From positions 1-9,100 of the forward strand of contig DUOR01000221.1 of NCBI GenBank assembly GCA_012838715.1: 9,100 nt of DNA, in the 5' to 3' direction. Positions 1-6,010 of the stretch are shown here, piece by piece. The stretch's first letter is position 1. The number at the start of each line of letters is the position of its first letter. Source of the DNA: Actinomycetales bacterium. Its GTDB lineage: Bacteria; Actinomycetota; Actinomycetes; Mycobacteriales; Mycobacteriaceae. The notes beneath the pieces are model-generated. The model was not told where the DNA came from. It made no database searches and saw only the letters and a program-made list of their open reading frames with translations. Position numbers and translations under genes: made by a program.

Positions 1-26
1 CCGCCGGTTTCGTCGTGTCCGGGGGC

Positions 27-650
27 TCAGTCGCCGACGCCGCGGGCGAGCAGCGCGTCCGACATCGAGCGCGAGCGGCGGATGGTGCGGATGAGCACCG
101 GCACGCCGAACGCGGTGGCCGACGCCGACGCGCCGCGGGCCTTGCGGGCGTCGAGGACGTCGCGCACGGCCTGCACCTGCAGCGGAATCAACCGGAGCGT
201 CAGGGAGAGCGCCAGCGAGATGGTGGCCACGGGCAGACCGAGCTTGCCCAGCGGGGCGAGCAGCCGGTCGAGGGTGTCCATCAGCTCGGACACGCGCGTG
301 GTCAGCGTCAGCAGCGTGGCGACGACGACGCAGGCGAGAATCTGGAGGAACAGCATCAGGCCGTTCCGCCAATCCCCGGCAATCGCCTGGATGACGGCGA
401 TGAACGCCAGCAGCGGCACGGCGCCCAGCAGCTGCGCGAACACGACGCTCGGCGGAATCTTGGCCACGATGTAACCACACAGGGCGATGGCCAGCGCAAT
501 CGCCGCGGTGGGGATGGTTCGCGCGACGATGGTCACGGTGATGATGAACGCCACGACGAGCGCCATCTTCACCGCCGGGTTCAGCCGGTGCACGACCGAA
601 TCCCGCGGCACGTACACCGACAGGGGGACGACGAGGGTGCCGCGCGCCAT
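27..650 (-). CDS. bioN: Biotin ECF transporter transmembrane (T) component BioN
   Basis: This is the membrane-spanning coupling subunit (EcfT family) of the biotin energy-coupling factor transporter; it links the ATPase BioM to the substrate-binding subunit BioY in the cytoplasmic membrane. From the ATG at 648-650 the protein has 207 residues, a normal length for BioN. It is strongly hydrophobic, with membrane segments near residues 27-63, 70-92, 98-117 and 140-157. The two cytoplasmic Ala-Arg-Gly motifs that EcfT proteins use to dock on the ATPase are visible at residues 171-173 and 202-204, the second almost at the C-terminus. The start codon overlaps the bioM stop by one base (TGATG), which implies translational coupling and supports this start over upstream codons inside bioM. 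The 26 bases beyond its stop at the window edge show no recognisable terminator. Family assignment is secure; biotin specificity rests on the adjacent bioY. Confidence 0.93.
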   Translation of the reverse strand: MARGTLVVPLSVYVPRDSVVHRLNPAVKMALVVAFIITVTIVARTIPTAAIALAIALCGYIVAKIPPSVVFAQLLGAVPLLAFIAVIQAIAGDWRNGLMLFLQILACVVVATLLTLTTRVSELMDTLDRLLAPLGKLGLPVATISLALSLTLRLIPLQVQAVRDVLDARKARGASASATAFGVPVLIRTIRRSRSMSDALLARGVGD

Positions 651-1396
651 CAGACGGCCCCGCCGTCGGTGCCGTCGGTGACGGTGCTTTCCGACGCCGG
701 CCCGCCCGCGTCCAGGCCGGACATGCGGCGGACGTAACCGTCGATGACGGGGCCGGGGGCGCCGTCGTCGACGATGCGGCCGTCCTCGATGCACAGGACG
801 CGATCGAATCCCTCGAGGAAATCCAGGTCATGGGTGACGACGATGAGCTGCTGGTCCAGCCCCGCGAACGTGGACGCCAGGAGCCGGCGGTTGCGCAGGT
901 CCAGCAGCGTCGTCGGCTCGTCGGCGATGATGAGCTTCGGCTCGAGCACCAGCACCGACGTCAGCGCCAGCAGCTGTTTCTGGCCGCCCGACAGCAGGTG
1001 GGGGGACTGGTCGGCGTGGTCGTGGAGGCCGAAACGTCGTAAAGCACCGTCCACCAGCGCGGGGCGATCCTTCGGCGCGATGCCGCGCTGGCGGAGGGAG
1101 AAGCCCACGTCCTCGGCGACCGTGGGCATGACGATCTGGTTGTCCGCGTCGGAGAAGACGAACCCGACCGAGCGGCGGACCTCCCGGCCCTTCTTCGACG
1201 GGTTCAGGCCGTCGACGGTGACGGTGCCGGAGGTCGCGTCGCCGAGCCCGTTGATGAGGCGCACGAACGTCGACTTGCCGCCGCCGTTGGGGCCGATGAC
1301 GCCGATGCGGTGCTCGGAAAGATCGACGGTCACCGGACCGAGGGCGCGGCGGCCCTCGAAGTCGCAGGTGACCGAATCGAAGCGGATGACGGGCAT
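650..1396 (-). CDS. bioM: Biotin ECF transporter ATPase (A) component BioM
   Basis: This is the ATP-binding cassette subunit that powers biotin uptake with BioN and BioY. The 248-residue protein has all ABC motifs: Walker A GPNGGGKST at residues 35-43, Q-loop Gln87 in the segment SDADNQIVMPT, which resembles the NPDxQ region of ECF ATPases, signature LSGGQKQ at 135-141, Walker B LIIADE at 155-160 with catalytic Glu160, and H-loop His189 in VVTHD. The C-terminal 20 or so residues are a Gly/Ser/Thr-rich tail that looks unstructured. The ATG at 1394-1396 overlaps the bioY stop by one base, and its own stop overlaps the bioN start in the same TGATG form, so all three subunits are likely made by coupled translation from one mRNA. 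A single ATPase gene is present, so the active pair is presumably a BioM homodimer. Function is well supported by context. Confidence 0.95.
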   Translation of the reverse strand: MPVIRFDSVTCDFEGRRALGPVTVDLSEHRIGVIGPNGGGKSTFVRLINGLGDATSGTVTVDGLNPSKKGREVRRSVGFVFSDADNQIVMPTVAEDVGFSLRQRGIAPKDRPALVDGALRRFGLHDHADQSPHLLSGGQKQLLALTSVLVLEPKLIIADEPTTLLDLRNRRLLASTFAGLDQQLIVVTHDLDFLEGFDRVLCIEDGRIVDDGAPGPVIDGYVRRMSGLDAGGPASESTVTDGTDGGAV

Positions 1397-2007
1397 CAGC
1401 TCGCGGCACCCACGGTTTCGGCGGTGGCGGGGCGCTTCTTCGCGGCGGCGGGGTTGGGGCGCAGGTCCGGGAAGGCGCGCAGCACCGGGGCGGCGATGAC
1501 CGCGGCGAGGACGACCTTGATCACGTCGCCGATGACGAACGGCGCGTTCGTGACGAACAGGGCGGTGACGACGTCCAAGTCCGCGCGGATCATCAGGCCG
1601 ACGGCGCCGAAGACGTACTGCACGACGACGCCGACCAGGCCGGCGGCGATGAACAGGCCGATCTGGGCGGCGGCGCCCCGGGGGCGACGAACCGTCAGCA
1701 GACCGATGACCAGCGCGGCGAAGATGTAGCCCACCATGTAACCGATCGTCGGGCCGGGCAGCGCCGACAGGGTGGTGCGGAAGCCCGCCAGGTTCGGCAC
1801 GCCGATGAGGCCCACCGCCAGGAAGAGGATGACGGTGAGGGTGCCGCGGCGCCAGCCCAACAGCAGCGCGACGAGGACGATGCCCATGTTCTGCAGCACG
1901 ATGGGCACGCCGGCGGCGCCGACCGGGATGGACACCGCGCCGAGCACGATGATGAGGGCGGCGAACGCCGCGATGTAGACGAGGTTCTGGATCGCTGATT
2001 TCTGCAC
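1396..2007 (-). CDS. bioY: Biotin transporter substrate-binding (S) component BioY
   Basis: This is the integral membrane protein that binds biotin in ECF transport. The 203-residue protein is hydrophobic over about six segments and carries BioY family signatures: VPIVLQNMG at residues 34-42, GLIGVPNLAGF at 66-76, LPGPTIGYMVGY at 83-94, and the C-terminal GDVIK at 160-164, whose Asp and Lys are typical of the family. A Lys/Ala-rich cytoplasmic tail follows. The start is a GTG (2005-2007). No Shine-Dalgarno sequence precedes it on the coding strand, but a TAGACT -10 hexamer ends only seven bases upstream, so the mRNA is probably leaderless and begins at or next to the GTG. It is the first gene of the bioYMN operon. 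Biotin auxotrophy, common in corynebacteria, would make this operon important, but that cannot be judged from this window. Confidence 0.94.
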   Translation of the reverse strand: MQKSAIQNLVYIAAFAALIIVLGAVSIPVGAAGVPIVLQNMGIVLVALLLGWRRGTLTVILFLAVGLIGVPNLAGFRTTLSALPGPTIGYMVGYIFAALVIGLLTVRRPRGAAAQIGLFIAAGLVGVVVQYVFGAVGLMIRADLDVVTALFVTNAPFVIGDVIKVVLAAVIAAPVLRAFPDLRPNPAAAKKRPATAETVGAAS

Positions 2008-2014
2008 GGGAAGG

Positions 2015-2043
2015 AGTCTAGCCGCTCGCCTGATCGGTGTTCA
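2015..2043 (-). promoter_or_regulatory. Candidate bioYMN promoter
   Basis: Read on the minus strand, TGAACA (2038-2043; four of six matches to TTGACA) is followed by a 17-base spacer and TAGACT (2015-2020), which fits the actinobacterial TANNNT -10 form. The -10 ends seven bases before the bioY GTG, placing transcription start at or beside the start codon. The spacing and position support it; activity is inferred. Confidence 0.6.
2031..2043 (-). promoter_or_regulatory. Candidate BioQ-type operator overlapping the bioY -35 region
   Basis: The 13 bases TGAACACCGATCA on the minus strand form an imperfect inverted repeat, TGAAC-N3-GATCA, with one mismatch to a perfect TGAAC-N3-GTTCA palindrome. 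The TetR-type biotin repressor BioQ of corynebacteria is known to bind a 13-base imperfect inverted repeat of the form TGAAC-N3-GTTAC. The first half-site matches exactly, the second only partly. It covers the -35 hexamer and the start of the spacer, where a repressor would block RNA polymerase. No bioQ gene is in the window. Confidence 0.5.
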
Positions 2044-2110
2044 GGAGGGGGTGGCGGCCGGGTTCGCGCGGACCGGGGAGCGGTTGCCCGGCCGGGCGGG
2101 GCGCGTGCGT

Positions 2111-2116
2111 TACGGT
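2111..2116 (+). promoter_or_regulatory. Candidate -10 hexamer for the DUF3046 gene
   Basis: TACGGT fits the TANNNT -10 pattern and ends six bases before the ATG at 2123, so the transcript would be leaderless or nearly so. No Shine-Dalgarno sequence at normal spacing competes with this reading. The nearest -35-like hexamer, TTGCCC at 2084-2089, is 21 bases away, too far for a standard spacer, so the -35 is undefined. Confidence 0.45.
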
Positions 2117-2122
2117 GGGCGC

Positions 2123-2329
2123 ATGCGTTTGGCGGATTTCCACCGGTTCATCGAGGCAGAGTTCGGCGAGGTGCAGGGCCCGTGGCTCGTGCACAGCCAC
2201 GTCCTGCCGGAACTGGGCGGCACGCCCGCGGAACTCATCGAACGTGGTGTGGAACCGCGCGACATCTGGTGGGCGTTGTGCCGCGACCATGACATCCCCG
2301 AAGAGCGCTGGCACGGGCCGGACGACTAG
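2123..2329 (+). CDS. DUF3046 family protein, function unknown
   Basis: A 68-residue acidic cytoplasmic protein that matches the actinobacterial DUF3046 family (about 65 residues). Family hallmarks are the start MRLADFHRFIEAEFGE, the segment WLVHSHVLPELGG, and the C-terminal DIWWALCRDHDIPEERWHG. The family has no known function. In M. tuberculosis the member Rv2738c also lies next to recA, so the position supports the call. The ATG at 2123 was chosen because the family N-terminus begins there; the longer in-frame extension to 2051 encodes Arg/Gly-rich residues unlike the family, and a -10 hexamer lies inside it. The protein has one Cys (residue 53 in WALCRDH) and two His residues in VHSHV, but no recognisable catalytic motif. 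It is divergent from bioY. Identity as a real gene is strong; the role is unknown. Confidence 0.88.
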   Translation: MRLADFHRFIEAEFGEVQGPWLVHSHVLPELGGTPAELIERGVEPRDIWWALCRDHDIPEERWHGPDD

Positions 2330-2334
2330 CTTTC

Positions 2335-2347
2335 CGGCGACACGCCG
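2335..2347 (+). other. Small GC hairpin just after the DUF3046 gene
   Basis: CGGCG-ACA-CGCCG forms a perfect five-base-pair stem five bases after the DUF3046 stop. No T-run follows, so it is at best a weak or Rho-assisted terminator, and such stems are common by chance at this GC content. It would separate DUF3046 from the SOS promoter of recA. Confidence 0.25.
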
Positions 2348-2372
2348 ACGGTGCCCGGGGTGCGCGCGCATT

Positions 2373-2386
2373 CGAACGGCCGTTCG
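2373..2386 (+). promoter_or_regulatory. SOS box (LexA operator) of recA
   Basis: CGAACGGCCGTTCG is a perfect 14-base palindrome and an exact match to the actinobacterial/Gram-positive SOS box core CGAAC-N4-GTTCG. The left flank T also agrees with the extended mycobacterial form TCGAAC-N4-GTTCGA, while the right flank is T instead of A. It ends two bases before the TATGCT hexamer, so bound LexA would cover the promoter spacer and repress recA (and the linked recX) until RecA filaments trigger LexA self-cleavage. No other match to this box was seen in the window. Confidence 0.92.
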
Positions 2387-2388
2387 TC

Positions 2389-2394
2389 TATGCT
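2389..2394 (+). promoter_or_regulatory. Candidate recA -10 hexamer
   Basis: TATGCT fits TANNNT and lies immediately downstream of the SOS box. The sequence 16 to 18 bases upstream has no good -35 match, which is common in high-GC actinobacteria and for activated or SOS promoters. If correct, transcription starts near 2401 and leaves a leader of about 235 bases before the recA ATG. Confidence 0.5.
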
Positions 2395-2593
2395 TGGCGA
2401 CGAGTGGTTCGGCGATCCGCCGCGTCCGGTACAACAACGGGTGTGAAGGACGCGGGTGCCGCCGATGAATTCATGGAACCGATTCGCGTCGGGGCGCGTC
2501 CAACGGGATGTGACCACCGAAACGGAGATCATGGAACGGGACCGTACCCCGGCAGGGGACGGCGTAACGGACGAGCGTTGGAACGCGGGCGCA

Positions 2594-2612
2594 GCGGCGG
2601 GAACACCGCCGC
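2594..2612 (+). other. Perfect 7-bp GC hairpin in the recA leader
   Basis: GCGGCGG (2594-2600), loop GAACA, and CCGCCGC (2606-2612) form a fully paired stem ending 12 bases before the recA Shine-Dalgarno sequence. No T-run follows, so it is not a standard intrinsic terminator. It could stabilise the mRNA 5' region or keep the ribosome binding site single-stranded. A function is inference only. Confidence 0.4.
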
Positions 2613-2624
2613 GGCCACGTGAAC

Positions 2625-2630
2625 AGGAGG
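2625..2630 (+). promoter_or_regulatory. recA ribosome binding site
   Basis: AGGAGG, a full Shine-Dalgarno match, lies five bases upstream of the ATG at 2636. This fixes the recA start against the longer in-frame openings upstream. Confidence 0.88.
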
Positions 2631-2635
2631 CGAAA

Positions 2636-3745
2636 ATGGCGAGGAAGAAGACCGCTGCACCGGCCAAGGGCGGCTCGGACCGGCTCAAGGCCCTGGATGT
2701 CGCGCTGGCGAACATCGAGAAGGATTTCGGCAAGGGCGCGGTGATGCGCCTGGGCGACGAGGAACGCCCGCCGATTCGCGCGATTTCCTCCGGCAACATC
2801 GCCATCGACGTGGCGCTGGGCATCGGCGGTTTCCCCCGCGGCCGCATCGTGGAGATTTACGGCCCGGAATCCTCCGGTAAGACGACGGTCGCGCTGCACA
2901 TGATCGCGGAGGCGCAGAAGGCCGGCGGCATCGCCGCGTTCGTCGACGCCGAGCACGCGCTTGACCCGGATTACGCCCGCAAGCTGGGCGTCGACACCGA
3001 CAACCTCCTGGTGTCGCAGCCGGACACCGGTGAGCAGGCCCTGGAAATCGCCGACATGCTGGTGCGGTCGGGCGCCATCGACATCATCGTCGTGGACTCC
3101 GTCGCCGCGCTGACCCCGAAGGCCGAAATCGACGGCGAGATGGGCGATTCGCACGTCGGCCTGCAGGCCCGCCTGATGAGCCAGGCGCTGCGCAAGATGA
3201 CCGGCGCGGTGTCGAACACCGGCACCACCGCCGTGTTCATCAACCAGCTGCGCGAGAAGATCGGCGTGATGTTCGGCTCGCCGGAGACCACCACCGGCGG
3301 CAAGGCCCTGAAGTTCTACGCGTCCGTGCGCTGCGACGTGCGCCGCATCCAGACCCTGAAGGACGGGCAGGACGCGGTGGGCAACCGCACCCGCCTGAAG
3401 GTCGTGAAGAACAAGGTGTCGCCGCCGTTCAAGATCGCCGAGTTCGACATCATCTACGGCCAGGGCATCTCCCGCGAGGGCTCCATCATCGACATGGGCG
3501 TGGACAACGGCATCGTGAAGAAGTCGGGCTCCTGGTACACCTACGAGGGCGACCAGCTGGGCCAGGGCAAGGAGAAGGCCCGCGAGTACCTGAAGGCCAA
3601 CCCGGACATCTCCTCCGAGATCGAGGACAAGATCAAGCAGAAGCTCGGGGTCGGGGAGTACGCCAACGCCACGCCGGAGCCGGACGCGGACGCGCCGGTC
3701 GACGTGGTGCCGGACATCGACTTCGACGACGAAGACGACGAGTAG
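2636..3745 (+). CDS. recA: Recombinase RecA
   Basis: RecA polymerises on single-stranded DNA, carries out ATP-dependent strand exchange in recombinational repair, and stimulates LexA self-cleavage. The 369-residue protein is full length. Walker [10 protein letters not shown] is at residues 76-84, the catalytic Glu at 106, Walker B IIVVDS at 150-155 with Asp154, and the L2 loop runs from about 205 to 222 with Gln204, Arg206 and Phe213 (E. coli Gln194, Arg196 and Phe203; a constant offset of ten). The C-terminus ends in a strongly acidic tail (DFDDEDDE), known in the family to modulate DNA binding. The RecA inteins of M. tuberculosis and M. leprae are absent. The start is set by an AGGAGG site at ideal spacing and by the typical Lys-rich N-terminus. 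A perfect SOS box upstream indicates LexA control. recX follows after six bases. Confidence 0.99.
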   Translation: MARKKTAAPAKGGSDRLKALDVALANIEKDFGKGAVMRLGDEERPPIRAISSGNIAIDVALGIGGFPRGRIVEIYGPESSGKTTVALHMIAEAQKAGGIAAFVDAEHALDPDYARKLGVDTDNLLVSQPDTGEQALEIADMLVRSGAIDIIVVDSVAALTPKAEIDGEMGDSHVGLQARLMSQALRKMTGAVSNTGTTAVFINQLREKIGVMFGSPETTTGGKALKFYASVRCDVRRIQTLKDGQDAVGNRTRLKVVKNKVSPPFKIAEFDIIYGQGISREGSIIDMGVDNGIVKKSGSWYTYEGDQLGQGKEKAREYLKANPDISSEIEDKIKQKLGVGEYANATPEPDADAPVDVVPDIDFDDEDDE

Positions 3746-3751
3746 CCGCCG

Positions 3752-4360
3752 ATGACGGGAGCGGACGAAACGCGCGGGGCGAAGCTGGAGCTGCTGCGCC
3801 GGGAGATGGAACGGGTCGCCGCCGAAGGTGGCCGCCCCATCATCGACGAGGACGCGGAGCAGCTGAAGGCCCCCGTCCGCGCCCGGGCGCTGCGGCTGCT
3901 CGACCAGCGGGCCCGCTCCCGCGAGGAACTCCGCGGCCGCCTCGCCGAGAACGAAGAGTGGCAGCCGGCGGTCATCGAGCAGGTCCTCGACGCCCTCACC
4001 GACGCCAAGCTTCTCGACGACGCCCATTTCGCCCACGAGTGGGTCCGCCAGCGCGCCCGCTCGCGCGGCAAATCCCGCATGGTCCTCGACCGTGAGCTCC
4101 GGGAGAAGGGCGTTGCCGCGCACCATCGGGAGGCCGCCCTGGAGCAGGTCACGGACGCCGACGAAAGCTCCGTCGCCCGGGCGCTGGCCGAAAAGAAGGC
4201 CCGCACCATCCGCCGGGCGCCCGCCGACCGCGGGGACCGGGACCGGGATCTGCGCCGCGTCGTCGGTGTGCTGGCCCGCCGGGGATTCGGCCAGGGAATG
4301 TCGATGGGCATCGCGAAAGAGGCGCTGGACGAGCGGTACGCCGAACTCGGCGCGTCGTAA
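3752..4360 (+). CDS. recX: Regulatory protein RecX
   Basis: RecX binds RecA filaments and limits RecA ATPase and strand-exchange activity, and is usually made from the same mRNA as RecA. The 202-residue cytoplasmic protein is rich in Arg, Glu and Ala and helical, as expected for the family's three-helix repeats. The recognisable core starts around residues 44-60 (RARALRLLDQRARSREEL), continues with the pattern VLDALTDAKLLDDAHFAHEWVRQR at about 80-103, and has a degenerate last repeat ending near DLRRVVGVLARRGFG. About 40 residues precede the core, as in other actinobacterial members. The ATG lies six bases after the recA stop with no clear Shine-Dalgarno sequence, so translation is probably coupled to recA and the gene shares the SOS promoter. 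Family assignment rests on sequence pattern and position, which agree. Confidence 0.93.
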   Translation: MTGADETRGAKLELLRREMERVAAEGGRPIIDEDAEQLKAPVRARALRLLDQRARSREELRGRLAENEEWQPAVIEQVLDALTDAKLLDDAHFAHEWVRQRARSRGKSRMVLDRELREKGVAAHHREAALEQVTDADESSVARALAEKKARTIRRAPADRGDRDRDLRRVVGVLARRGFGQGMSMGIAKEALDERYAELGAS

Positions 4361-4398
4361 AGCGATGCGGCGATTGGGGAGGCGCGGCGGGTGCGCGA

Positions 4399-4404
4399 TA
4401 CCCT
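4399..4404 (+). promoter_or_regulatory. Candidate -10 hexamer for miaB (leaderless start)
   Basis: TACCCT fits TANNNT and ends seven bases before a GTG at 4412. A TTGGGG at 4374-4379 could be a poor -35 with a long 19-base spacer. No Shine-Dalgarno sequence lies at normal distance before the GTG. This suggests that miaB has its own promoter and a leaderless mRNA, independent of the SOS-controlled recA-recX transcript. Confidence 0.45.
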
Positions 4405-4411
4405 CTACCGT

Positions 4412-6010
4412 GTGATCGACCCCAGCACCATCAGCACCGCCACCAGCACCGCCATCAGCCCCGCCGACGGCACGGGCATCGGCGCCGGCGAAGGACGCAC
4501 CTACGAAGTGCGCACGTTCGGCTGCCAGATGAACGTCCACGACTCCGAACGCCTCTCCGGCCTGCTCGAGGACAACGGGTACCGGCCGGTCGCCGACGGC
4601 GCGGACCCGGACCTCATCGTGTTCAACACCTGCGCCGTGCGCGAAAACGCCGACAACCGCCTCTACGGCACCCTCGGGCTGCTCAAGCCCATGAAGGACG
4701 CCAACCCGGGCATGCAGATCGCCGTCGGCGGCTGCCTCGCCCAGAAGGACAAGGCGGCCGTGGTGAAGAAGGCGCCGTGGGTCGACGTCGTGTTCGGCAC
4801 CCACAACCTGGGCGCGCTGCCGACGCTGCTGGAGCGCGCCACCCACAACCATGAGGCGCAGGTCGAAATCAAGGACGCCCTCGAGGATTTCCCGTCGGTG
4901 CTGCCCGCCAAGCGGGAATCGCCGTACGCCGGCTGGGTGTCCGTGTCCGTCGGCTGCAACAACACCTGCACCTTCTGCATCGTGCCGGCGCTGCGCGGCA
5001 AGGAACGCGACCGCCGCCCCGGCGACATCCTCGCCGAGGTGCAGGCGCTCGTCGAGCAGGGCGTCACCGAGGTGACCCTGCTGGGGCAGAACGTCAACGC
5101 CTACGGCGTCCACTTCGACGACCCCGAACTGGAGCGCGACAAGTCGGCGTTCTCGAAGCTGCTCCGCGCCTGCGGCGACATCGAGGGCCTCGAGCGCGTG
5201 CGCTTCACCTCGCCGCACCCGGCGGAATTCACCGACGACGTCATCGACGCGATGGCCGAGACCCCCAACGTCGCCCACCAGCTGCACATGCCGCTGCAGT
5301 CCGGGTCGGACAAGGTGCTCAAGGACATGCGCCGCTCGTACCGGTCGAAGAAGTTCCTGGGCATCCTGGACAAGGTCCGCGAGCGCATGCCCGACGCCGC
5401 CATCACCACCGACATCATCGTCGGCTTCCCCGGCGAGACCGAGGAGGACTTCCAGGCCACCCTCGACGTCGTCGAACGCGCCCGCTTCACCTCGGCGTTC
5501 ACCTTCCAGTACTCGCCGCGCCCGGGCACCCCCGCCGCGACGATGCCGGACCAGGTGCCGCCGGAGGTGGTCAAGGAACGCTACGGCCGCCTCATCGAAC
5601 TGCAGGAGCGCGTCTCCGCCGAGGAGAACGCCAAGCAGGTCGGCCGCACCCTGGAGCTGCTGGTCACCGCCGGCGACGGCAAGAAGAACGTGGAGACCCG
5701 CCGCATGTCGGGCCGCGCCTTCGACGGCCGGCTGGTGCACTTCAACACCGACCCCGCCGACGGGGTGGAGCTTTCCGACGCGATTCGCCCCGGCGACTTC
5801 GTCACCGTCACCGTGACCGGGTCGGCGCCGCACTACCTCATCGCGGACTCCGGTGTGGCGGCGCACCGCCGCACCCGTGCGGGGGACATGTGGGAGGCGG
5901 GGACCACCCCGACGACTGCCCCGGTGGGTATCGGGCTAGGCTTGCCCTCTGTGGGGCGCCCGGCGCCCGCGGAAACGACGAACCGGAACGAAGGTTGTGG
6001 GTGTGACTGA
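4412..6010 (+). CDS. miaB: tRNA-2-methylthio-N6-dimethylallyladenosine synthase MiaB
   Basis: MiaB is a radical-SAM methylthiotransferase that converts i6A to ms2i6A at position 37 of tRNAs reading UNN codons. With the GTG start at 4412 it has 532 residues. The N-terminal UPF0004 domain (about 30-150) has the three cysteines for the auxiliary Fe-S cluster: Cys38 in FGCQMN, Cys74 in NTCAVRE and Cys108 in GGCLAQ. The radical SAM core begins with Cys182, Cys186 and Cys189 in GCNNTCTFC, followed by the MiaB-like [20 protein letters not shown]-binding domain occupies about 405-480. A tail of about 50 Pro/Thr-rich residues ends in GCGCD. The first 25 or so residues are Ser/Thr/Ala-rich low complexity coded by repeated CAGCACC units. 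A GTG at 4391 would add seven residues, but a -10 hexamer falls within that segment. The 3' end overlaps the next gene by eight bases. Confidence 0.96.
   Translation: MIDPSTISTATSTAISPADGTGIGAGEGRTYEVRTFGCQMNVHDSERLSGLLEDNGYRPVADGADPDLIVFNTCAVRENADNRLYGTLGLLKPMKDANPGMQIAVGGCLAQKDKAAVVKKAPWVDVVFGTHNLGALPTLLERATHNHEAQVEIKDALEDFPSVLPAKRESPYAGWVSVSVGCNNTCTFCIVPALRGKERDRRPGDILAEVQALVEQGVTEVTLLGQNVNAYGVHFDDPELERDKSAFSKLLRACGDIEGLERVRFTSPHPAEFTDDVIDAMAETPNVAHQLHMPLQSGSDKVLKDMRRSYRSKKFLGILDKVRERMPDAAITTDIIVGFPGETEEDFQATLDVVERARFTSAFTFQYSPRPGTPAATMPDQVPPEVVKERYGRLIELQERVSAEENAKQVGRTLELLVTAGDGKKNVETRRMSGRAFDGRLVHFNTDPADGVELSDAIRPGDFVTVTVTGSAPHYLIADSGVAAHRRTRAGDMWEAGTTPTTAPVGIGLGLPSVGRPAPAETTNRNEGCGCD
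5937..5942 (+). promoter_or_regulatory. Weak candidate internal -10 hexamer for the membrane-protein gene
   Basis: TAGGCT, inside the 3' end of miaB, fits TANNNT and would give a leader of about 50 bases to the GTG at 6003. No convincing -35 lies upstream and such hexamers arise by chance, so this is tentative; read-through from miaB is the simpler explanation for expression. Confidence 0.2.

Larger units (their letters stand above)
2395..2635 (+). other. Long untranslated leader of recA (part of the 306-base gap 2330-2635)
   Basis: No convincing gene lies between the DUF3046 stop and the recA ATG. The stretch holds the small hairpin, SOS box and -10 hexamer described separately, then this long leader. 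The recA frame is open upstream to 2456, but the extra 60 residues do not resemble any RecA N-terminus. In another frame an ATG at 2474 opens a reading frame of 49 codons ending with TGA at 2620-2622, three bases before the recA Shine-Dalgarno sequence; it lacks a clear ribosome binding site and is Arg/Gly-rich, so it is probably not a gene, though a leader peptide cannot be excluded. Confidence 0.5.

Noticed and set aside
15..737. A 240-codon plus-strand frame opposite bioN
   Set aside because: It is rich in Arg, Gln, Asp and His with no motif and lies antisense to the membrane protein BioN.
651..794. A longer BioN start at 794 inside bioM
   Set aside because: The extra 48 residues are Arg/His-rich shadow of the bioM 3' end; the ATG at 648-650 gives the normal BioN length and a TGATG coupling.
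2018..2437. A 139-codon minus-strand frame across the DUF3046 gene and the recA promoter
   Set aside because: It is antisense to DUF3046, covers the SOS box and promoter, and has no recognisable family.
2456..2635. An N-terminal 60-residue extension of RecA
   Set aside because: RecA homology begins at the ATG 2636, which has AGGAGG at ideal spacing; the upstream residues do not resemble RecA.
2636..3745. A possible RecA intein, as in M. tuberculosis and M. leprae
   Set aside because: The protein is a continuous 369-residue RecA with motifs at the normal spacing and no insertion.
1020..4362. The same string CGTCGTAAAG in bioM (near 1035) and at the recX stop (near 4353)
   Set aside because: It is a ten-base match in unrelated contexts, one of them coding, and is expected by chance.
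2471..5866. A very long minus-strand open frame (1131 codons) opposite recA, recX and miaB
   Set aside because: It is antisense to three strongly supported genes. Its translation is Val/Gly/His/Arg-rich with no family pattern, typical of the mirror frame of GC-rich coding DNA.
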